A stretch of 64,000 nt of DNA, taken from the NCBI GenBank assembly GCA_003255065.1, contig QAOA01004580.1:1-64000 (forward strand). The letters run 5' to 3'. The notes beneath the pieces are model-generated. The model was given only the letters and a program-made list of their open reading frames with translations. It was not told where the DNA came from and ran no database searches. Shown piece by piece: positions 56,601 to 64,000 of this stretch. Each line of letters opens with the position of its first letter. Position 1 is the first letter of the stretch. Made by a program: the position numbers and the translations under genes. This DNA is from Cercis canadensis. Its lineage: Eukaryota > Streptophyta > Magnoliopsida > Fabales > Fabaceae.

Positions 56601-59485
56601 ATGGATATTAATTTGAATTGTTTATATATTTTTATTAATTATGTATAGTGTAATTTGAACTTTTATCAAAAAATTTGAATATTGATTATATTAATATTAT
56701 TTAGTTAAAAATGTATTTATTTAATATTATATTATTTAATTTTATATATTTTTATCAATATTATTATATTAGAATTTTTTAAAATTAAAAAAATAATTAC
56801 TTAAAATTATTTGGAACATTTTTTCAAAAAAAAATCATTTTCATGAAATTTTTAAAATGTTTCCAAAATATTTCTGTTTTTTAAGTGACCAAAACATTGA
56901 TCCTTGATTCAATCTATTGTGTTGTGATGTAAGAACTGAATTAAAAGAAATTATTGCTTAAAATTATTTAAAACGTTTTTTAAAAAAATTTCCGTTTCCA
57001 CGAAATTTCCGAAACGTTTCCGAAATATTTCCGTTTCTTGAGTGACCGAAACGGTACCCCGACACGACATTTAGTTCCTTGCCCTCAGGCTAGCTCCCTT
57101 CCTCATTGTCTATCTGCAGACCCTAAGTTAACTTTGAAAGTAACTAAGGAGACTTAATAGAGTAACCTATGAGGAAAAAACTAAAGCTGGCTTAAGCAGT
57201 CACGTGACATCCACGCAATATCATGTTAACAATTTGGATCAAAATTAAACAAAAGGGGCAAAACATAATGTCGATTACACAAGGTGTTTATTTGTATACT
57301 TGAAGATCAAAAGATTATGTGCATATAAGGCAAAGAAGGGGTTCTATGTATTTTACCAAATATTCAAAGAGAGAAAAAAGAAAACTTGCACTAAAGCTAC
57401 AGAATGATGAGAAATGTTTACCAGGAACAGTGGGACGAATTAGAGCATAGGAGTTCAGTTCAATTGATGATCCATTCACTATTGTAAATTTAAGTCTTCT
57501 AACAATGCGCTTCTTAAACATGCGCTTTCTTAGCTGATCTTTCATATCCTCCAATCTGTAATTGAAACTAGTCATTACATAAACTGAGGCACTGAGATCA
57601 TCAAGTCATCTTAAACTTCCTTTCCAGCAAGAATAAAAAAGACATTAATAATCTTCAAATCAATATCAACTCCTGGCATAGAGCTCTTAATCAAAGTTAT
57701 TAGCTGTTAAAACTTTAAAGCTAGGGAAAACAAGGATCTTGTTTGGTTGGGCAGTGGCTTCCACCCAAACCAAACAAGCTAAAAGTTAACTAAAAATGCA
57801 TACTATGCAGTGAACTAGATCAAAAATGCATACAATACTGTTGTACATGTTTCAGAAAATGCTATTTTATGTAAACACCACAGATATGATTGCGACCAAC
57901 AATACATGCGTAAGAGACAAAAGTAGCTAATGACAGGTTGGTCCTCTTTCTAATGATGTACCATATATGGTCATATTTCTGAGCCCTTTTGAGAGCCCTA
58001 AAACTTTTAGTGAAAGAAAATATTATGAGCACAGGCTCGTTGAAAGGAAGTATCCAAATTAATTATTTCCCAATGTCTAAACAATTAAAAACTCCAAGAG
58101 ATCACACCTTTTGCTTCCTAAGAAAGTCAGTTCTTGTCATTGACCATAGCATTAAAATTAAGCTAAAACATTTCATCAGTTTTCTCAATTTGAACTCTTA
58201 AGCAAAGATGGTGAGAATTGGTTGATAACTTTTGGATCTAATTGCATACTTTCAATATATAGACAAAGGTGGAGAATGAGATCACCAGCTCAAAAGCTGT
58301 TTTTATTTTTCTTTTCCTTCAATATGACTTTTTCTTACTATCCTCAGAAGATAGGTTACACCCACTTAGATTACTTATACACAAAATTCAGAAAATAACT
58401 AGAAGAGACATCAGAACCATATTGTTGCAACTTCTTTAACCAATTGGTGACATCTTAAGATTTTGAATTTTTTATAAAAGAAGAAAAAAGTACAAGAGTA
58501 TAAAAAAAAAAATAATCAAAAACAAACAATAGAGAAACAGAAAAACATCAGTGCAGTACGGATACCCAATCTGTCTGCAGGGATAAGTATACGGATGTTA
58601 TGATATGGTCAACCATTTCTCCACCTTAAATTTCATATGTTTCAGCAGCATCTAAACTCACTAATCATGACAATTCACCAATAAAATACAACATGATCTA
58701 GAAGATACTATAGATTATATAGATAGTTTCCCCACTTCAATATATAGTGATCCATGACAGACTTCACAAGTGCAAGCACAAAATAAGACTGCCAAGTGGC
58801 AGATAGAAAACCATACTTGTTTCCTGCTGATGGCATAAATTCAACAAGATCTTCTCCTTCCAAGCCAATCAAATCCTGAAAGACACAAGGCCGACCATGT
58901 GAGTAGGGTGATGAATCTAATCACTTATGGAAAGATATATGTATATATTCTAAAGATGTGGACATACAGCATAGAACTGAGACACATTGAACTCTTCATC
59001 AGGGCGACTTAAGGGAAGAAGTTCAATAGAGATGCCAAGATCCTGTGCGTCCTTCAAAAAAGGAAAAATAAGAGAAAACAATGAATTACTTGAGTAGTTA
59101 AAACTCACTTCACACAAACCATCTCTGCTAGAAGCATATGCAGATTGATACTTTAGCTCTCTGCAGAGTGGTTCTTGTCATATCTGATTTTATAGCCCCT
59201 TTGATGCTCCCAAAAGGATCGTCTTCATTTGTGAGCAAAAGTATACGCTTATCAGCTGTCTTTGCAGACCTGGGATAATTGTTTGCTCATTATCACCCAT
59301 GATCATGTAGATAAGGGACGATTCACATTTATCAACAAATCTAGACACAGTTTACAGTTATAAAAATTGCAGAAATTACCCTTTACGAAGAAGTGCCTGT
59401 GCCACCCAGAGGGCATTATAGAGAGAATTTTCTCGATTACCAGATACAATACCATACTGGCTTCCAATTTCTTTTAAGAATGACT
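53673..59485 (-). CDS. KU70: Ku70 DNA-repair protein, seven internal exons (partial gene)
   Basis: Exons on the minus strand: 59380-59485, 59152-59269, 58968-59051, 58817-58875, 57422-57555, 54525-54568, 53673-53749. All have GT/AG borders and phases that join without a stop (about 207 codons). They encode the second half of the N-terminal von Willebrand-like domain (IGSQYGIVSGNREN, NEDDPFGSI, TRTTLQRAK), then the start of the Ku beta-barrel core (KDQLRKRMFKKR, ITWLDSVTNRPLK, RNFLCSDTGALVEE). Ku70 pairs with Ku80 to bind DNA ends in non-homologous end joining and at telomeres. The first exons would lie beyond 61096, where Copia A3 begins. The 3' half (rest of core and C-terminal SAP region) is absent from the window. 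The last exon is followed by Copia B4. Either gene fragment, a gene with giant TE-filled introns, or a misjoined assembly. Confidence 0.9.
54930..55563 (+). pseudogene. Unrecognised ORF in Ku70 intron, frameshifted C-terminus
   Basis: Open on the plus strand from the ATG at 54930 for 208 codons, opposite to Ku70. I do not recognise the family. The coding look (no low complexity, Lys/Glu-rich middle) continues to about 55455. There another frame, open from 55447 to TAA 55561-55563, encodes a Gly/Ala-rich membrane-like segment (GNLFGCAWLAGLGGFLAPMA), more protein-like than the Trp/Cys-rich end of the first frame. This suggests a frameshift near 55450 in an intronless gene copy, possibly a processed pseudogene. 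It ends before the hAT-type insertion at 55742. Confidence 0.4.
55742..57081. mobile_element. hAT-type non-autonomous element in Ku70 intron (1.34 kb)
   Basis: Ends CAAGGAAC and GTTCCTTG, flanked by a perfect 8-bp duplication CCCTCAGG (55734-55741 and 57082-57089). The subterminal regions are inverted and diverged and are rich in CGAAA/TTTCG repeats (such as TCGTGTCG and its complement CGACACGA). The core is AT-rich with one modest open frame but no transposase motif. A different family from the element at 1859-3149. Confidence 0.88.
57738..57778. repeat. Short near-perfect hairpin in Ku70 intron
   Basis: CTTGTTTGGTTGGG at 57738-57751 pairs with CCCAAACCAAACAAG at 57764-57778, with one bulged base and a 12-base loop that itself can pair GTGG with CCAC. 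Possibly a tiny foldback-element remnant. Confidence 0.7.
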
Positions 59486-61096
59486 CTACAGAAGAATAAG
59501 AACCCACAAATCAGACAAGACATAAATTTCAAGCCACACTTATCCAACAACAAATACAAACCAAAGAGCTTCAACAATTGTTTCATCTTTCACTAATCAT
59601 GATTGTTGCTGTAGTTATCACATATTCTGAAGAAATCCTAACAAGGAGCAACTATCTTATTAGACACTCAATTTGACAACCCTGCTTGATGGGTAAATCC
59701 TATGGATCGGATGCTTTTTAAAATTATTAGATCAAAACAGCCTTTTAAGGCACAGCTTTGCATTTCATTGACCTTTCAAGATTGGTGGAGTGGGCTTACT
59801 TGCAGGTTATTTAACTATGGAGACCAGTTCACTAGGAATTTATAGAGCTGAAGAGTAGAAGACTACGAAGACAAGGATAACACATTGTAAACAAGAGAAA
59901 ACAAATCCCAGACGAAAAGGGGGCAATAAATTCAAACCAACAAAGTCCACCAGTTCAACTCTGCATATCAAATAAAACAAACCGGAGCCAAACAAGCCAT
60001 TAGCAGAGCACCATAATAAAGCCAACACGACAAATCTGTCCAGAAAAGTGGCAAAGGCAAAGCTTTTCTAACAAAATTCTAGCATTTCTTTTCAACCAAA
60101 GAACCAGATTCTACAAACATTGCAAGAATGCTCCAGGTTTGTTTGCTGAACTGAACCAAAATTCACCAAAAATATCAAAAGTCTACACCAACCAGTAGGC
60201 AGTAAAAACAAATGAGTACTAGTCTTAGAAATAGAAAAGCACAGAGCACATACATTAAGAGAGCTTTGTGCAGCATGCGAACTTGCAATAAATCATTTGA
60301 ATTAATCCTATTGAATATGTTGTCCAAAAAAGAAAATAGGAATTTGTCCGTAGTCGAGGATTGAGTAGAAACTGGAGGAAGAATTATAAGAAATAAACAC
60401 CAGAAGGGGCCCAAAGTCGAAAACCTTCTATTCACAAAAGAAGCCAGATGTAAAACAAGTAAACCAAGATAAAACTCCAGCTTTAAAGTTTCTCTATCAT
60501 TTAGTTTCCAAAGAAGTGAAAATTCCAATAAATTCTGGAGTCTTAAAAAGATTAAATGCTCTCAACTGTTTTTCAACTTAGTAAATTATGAGAACTTTAT
60601 GTCTGTACATGAACTTGTCCATGAAAACCTTAAAAGGACCCAAAAGACAAAGGGAAAATAAAATAGGCATATTAGACATTTTATTCACTAAATCAGCAGA
60701 ACCTTCATTTGGGGAACCATCCTGATATCAAGCTTTCAATGGGTAGACCCCTCAAACATTTATCATTCTCAAAAATTCCATCAATTTGCTTATATAACCT
60801 AATTCATGTCTTATTATCAAGGACAAAACCTTCTTTCAGCAAAAACAGGTTTGTTAACTTTAAAATAACTGTTTGGGCAATTCTCTAAGGTGCATTATAT
60901 ACAGTTTGTTTGGTAATCTCAACAACCTACACATGCTGGCCAAATTCATTTAATAGACTAGCCTATTATAAGGTATCATGGCATAGCATTTATGATCCAA
61001 ACACTTGGGCTTTGTCCTCCAATCACTTACTTAGAAGAACTACAGTTTGGGACATGTCAATAATATAAGATATTAAAAGCCCATCTGTTAGCAGTT
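59486..61096. other. Ku70 upstream intron sequence, no further exon seen
   Basis: AT-rich. I searched the minus strand for the upstream von Willebrand-domain exons of Ku70 and found none. Open frames here have no recognisable features. It ends where Copia A3 begins at 61097. Confidence 0.55.
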
Positions 61097-61333
61097 TGTT
61101 GGAATCCCGGAAGTTATGGGATTGAATTAGGATAATCAAGGAGAATGATTGACTTTCCGTATATAGCTCATTTAATAGGATAGCTGTAAATCCCTTAGAT
61201 TAAGCTGTATTTATTTGTAATTTCCTAGATTAGACTATTTCTGATTTTGAGGGATTGATTGGTTGTATCAAATCCCTATAAATTCACAGCTCCTTCACCA
61301 TTTAGGTAAGGAAGCCAATACAGAATTTCTACA
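61097..61333 (+). repeat. 5' LTR of A3
   Basis: 237 bp, TGTTGGAATCCC...TTTCTACA. It lacks a 4-base piece (TCAGGATTGACAATC reads as AGGATAATC) near position 40 relative to A2. Confidence 0.9.
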
Positions 61334-61353
61334 TGGTATCAGAGCACCGATCC

Positions 61354-64000
61354 ATGAACATGGAGAATTCTGAAAAAACAACCTCTGAAGTTGTATCCTC
61401 CATGGCAAACCCTTCGGTGAGTGAGAGTTCCTCTCTTATGAGCTCCTCACTTATCATCACCAACCACAAGTTAGATGGTAAAAATTTCCTCCACTGGTCT
61501 CAATCTGTTTTTATGGTGATTAGAGGCCGTGGAAAAATGGGCTACCTCACTGGAGAAGCCAGCAAGCCCAAAATTGATGATCCCACTTATGCAATGTGGG
61601 AACTCAACAATTCCATTGTGATGTCATGGCTCATCAATTCGATGGAGCCTCACATCAGCAGAACCTACCTTCTTTTCAAGACAGCAAAAGCCATATGGGA
61701 TGCTGTCAAGGAAAACTACTATGATCTAGAGAATGCCTCCCAAGTTTTTGAGATCAAGATTAAACTCAAAGACACTCGGCAGGGCAACCTTGATGTCACC
61801 AGCTACTATATCTCTCTAAAGGTATTATGGCAGGAGCTGGATCTGTTTTATGAAGCAGATTGGGGAGATGTTGATGATCACATCAAGTTCAAAGCTCACC
61901 TTGATAAGGAACGCTTGTATGAGTTCCTAGCAGGTCTGCATAAGGATTTGGATGAGGTTCGTGGCAGAATCTTAGGGAGAAGACCTCTGCCAGCCATTGG
62001 AGAGGCATTTGCTGAGGTTAGGCGTGAAGAAAACAGAAGAAGGGTGATGTTAGGAGACAAGGATCCTAAAACTGGTCAAATAGAGGGTTCTGCCCTTTAC
62101 ACCAGAGGTTTTTCAGAGTCTAAATTCAAGATAGACAATGAAAACAAACAGAAAAAATATGGAGAAAGACCTGTATGCAGCCACTGCAAGAAGACTGAAC
62201 ATACCCGAGACACTTGTTTCCAACTCCATGGTGTTCCACCAGCTTGGAAGCCAAGGAACAAGAGAGAAGGGAAAGCTCATCAAGTTACCTATGAAGAATC
62301 CAGTGGAGAGGATGTTGCTAATGTTCAGTTAACAAAGTCACAGTTGGAGGTTCTACACCAGCTCCTTGGCCATTCCTCATCTCCTATGTGCACCTTAGCT
62401 CTAAAAGGTACTGCTAATTCTGTTTCTACCCCTGACCTAGAACAATCAGCTCCTTGGATATTTGATTCAGGAGCCTCAGATCATATGACAGGTAACTCAT
62501 CTCTATTTTCTGCTTATACCCCTTGCAAACATGATTTTCGGGTAAGAGTAGCAGATGGTACCAGATCCCCTGTTGCTGGTTTTGGGACAATTAAATTGAC
62601 TGATAATCTTGTCCTCAAATCTGTTCTCCATGTCCCAAACCTGTCTTGTAACCTAATATCCATTAGCAAACTGACTAGGGACACTAAATGCCATGTTAAT
62701 TTCACCTCTAATTGCTGTGTTATACAGGAGCAGATCTCGGGGAAGATGATTGGCAGTGCTAGTATGGCTGATGGACTCTACTTTTGGAACAAGCATGCTT
62801 CTTTGAATAAACAAGCACTCACCCGTCAATGTGTCCAATGTTTCTAATTCTAGTCAAATTATGATGTGGCATCGTAGGTTAGGTCACCCCAACTTCTTGT
62901 ATCTCAAAAGTTTGTTTCCAAACTTATTTATTAATGAGAATCCTAGTTCTTTTTCTTGTGAGATTTGTCAATTAGCAAAAAATACCCGAGCATCCTATGC
63001 TGCAAAACCCTACATTGCTTCTCGCCCATTTGCACTCATTCATAGTGATATTTGGGGAGCCTCCCGAGTTAAAAATATTTCAGGTGCTAGGTGGTTTATC
63101 ACCTTTATAGATGATCACACACGGGTATGCTGGGTATATCTCCTAAGGGAAAAATCTGAAGCCTCTCACACCTTCAAAAACTTCCACTCTATGGTCCAAA
63201 ATCAGTTCCACACCAATATTCAAACCTTAAGGACTGATAATGGCAGGGAGTATTTTAATTCTGTCTTAGGGGAATATCTTACATCCCATGGTATAATTCA
63301 TGAGAGTTCTTGTGCCCATACCCCCCAACAAAATGGGATTTCTGAGAGAAAAACCGCCACCTCCTAAAAGTCACTAGGTCCCTTATGTTTAGCATGAATG
63401 TACCAAACTATCTGTGGGGAGAGGCAGTTTTAACTGCAGCCTATCTCATAAACCGAATGTCATCCAAAGTTCTTAACCTTCATACACCACTCTCGGTTTT
63501 CAAAAAGAACTTTCCTCACTATAGGTTTTCCTCTCTAACTCCAAAAATATTTGGGTGTAAGGCCTTTGTTCACTCTCATTTTCCCGGACTGTCTAAACTT
63601 GATCCTAGGGCACATAGGTGTGTGTTTGTTGGGTACTCACCTACTTAAAAGGGATATAAATGCTATTCTCCCACTCTCAAACGCCTATTTGTGTCCAAAG
63701 ATGTCTCCTTTTTTGAAACTGACCCTTACTTTCCCCCCTCTCAACTTCAGGGGGAGAATATAGGTGAAGTTGAGTGTAGGGAAATCAATTTTGAACCTGA
63801 ATCTACACCTACTGATCCTGTACAGACAGAACTGAAATCTGGACCTATAACCCTGCATTCTGACCCTACTCCCTTACCTATCTCATACCCAAGTGTGGAT
63901 CTCATGCCTCCTAAAAATAGTCAACCAGAACCTGAACTTGTGACAATACCAGAAACTGAACAACCAAAAATGCTTGTTTATTCAAGAAGGAATCCTTCTT
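61354..64000 (+). pseudogene. Copia gag-pol of A3 (three lesions, partial)
   Basis: From ATG 61354 (the in-frame ATG at 61333 overlaps the primer site) one frame runs to 62847: UBN2-type gag, knuckle CSHCKKTEHTRDTC (Glu where A2 has Gly), protease DSGASDHMTG and part of the next domain. A one-base insertion near 62822 shifts the frame. 62831-63367 carries GAG-pre-integrase (HRRLGHP...CEIC) and integrase core (SDIWGAS, FIDDHTR, RTDNGREYF). A one-base deletion near 63353 shifts it again, and a TAA at 63646-63648 replaces CAA. The Pro/Glu linker region continues to the window end. Confidence 0.9.

Larger units (their letters stand above)
61097..64000 (+). mobile_element. Ty1/Copia element A3 (cut by window end)
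   Basis: 5' LTR 61097-61333 (237 bp), perfect primer site TGGTATCAGAGC from 61334, gag and the first part of pol. It is the same family as A1 and A2 and the least damaged of the three in the gag region. It lies next to Ku70 intron sequence in the opposite orientation to Ku70. The 3' end is outside the window, so no target duplication can be tested. Confidence 0.92.

Noticed and set aside
57989-58201. 70-codon plus-strand frame in Ku70 intron 4
   Set aside because: It lies between two Ku70 exons on the other strand and has no recognisable features.
60175-60528. 117-codon hydrophobic frame near Ku70
   Set aside because: No start context, no recognised domain and AT-rich intron composition. 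Hydrophobicity follows from T-rich codons on that strand.
1-64000. tRNA, rRNA, CRISPR or prokaryote-like operon
   Set aside because: No cloverleaf, ribosomal sequence or regularly spaced repeat array was seen. All tandem structure is explained by transposons, microsatellites or assembly doubling.

Overview
The window is plant nuclear DNA. It is AT-rich, with intron-containing host exons, clustered intronless SAUR (small auxin-up RNA) genes, Ty1/Copia and Athila-type Ty3/Gypsy LTR retrotransposons, hAT-type non-autonomous elements and a LINE fragment. A woody eudicot fits best and grapevine (Vitis) is my leading guess. That guess rests on the general look of the SAUR and Copia proteins, not on a database match.

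Layout. 1-11815: a minus-strand Athila-like Gypsy element (3' LTR left, 5' LTR right). It keeps broken gag and protease but has no reverse transcriptase or integrase, and it carries two inserted DNA elements. 11816-26853: a tandem cluster of minus-strand SAUR genes in two ~5-kb units separated by a solo Gypsy LTR, with three complete coding copies, two assembly-doubled copies and three decayed ones. 26854-38323: two plus-strand Copia elements of one family (A1, A2) with a LINE fragment and LTR debris between them. 38324-53442: an array of minus-strand Copia elements of a second family (B1-B4) joined through shared LTRs. 53443-61096: seven intact exons of the DNA-repair gene Ku70 (minus strand), whose largest intron holds an unrecognised ORF and a hAT-type element. 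61097-64000: a third family-A Copia (A3), cut by the window end.

The main caution is assembly. Every N run (six single Ns and one 239-N gap) is followed by a second copy of the sequence just before it, so the pattern is 'X N X-prime'. This is what adjoining contigs or haplotypes with unmerged overlaps would give. At least two SAUR copies, a gag/LTR block and parts of three Copia elements are therefore probably counted twice.

Functionally, the host content is a SAUR cluster (auxin-responsive growth regulators) and part of Ku70 (non-homologous end joining, telomere protection). I see no operon-like or defence-like novel system. The most informative features are structural: a solo LTR that looks like a recombinant of two LTRs, a Copia array sharing LTRs, a SAUR gene cut off from its promoter by a Copia insertion, and a Ku70 gene whose 3' half is absent although every exon present is lesion-free.
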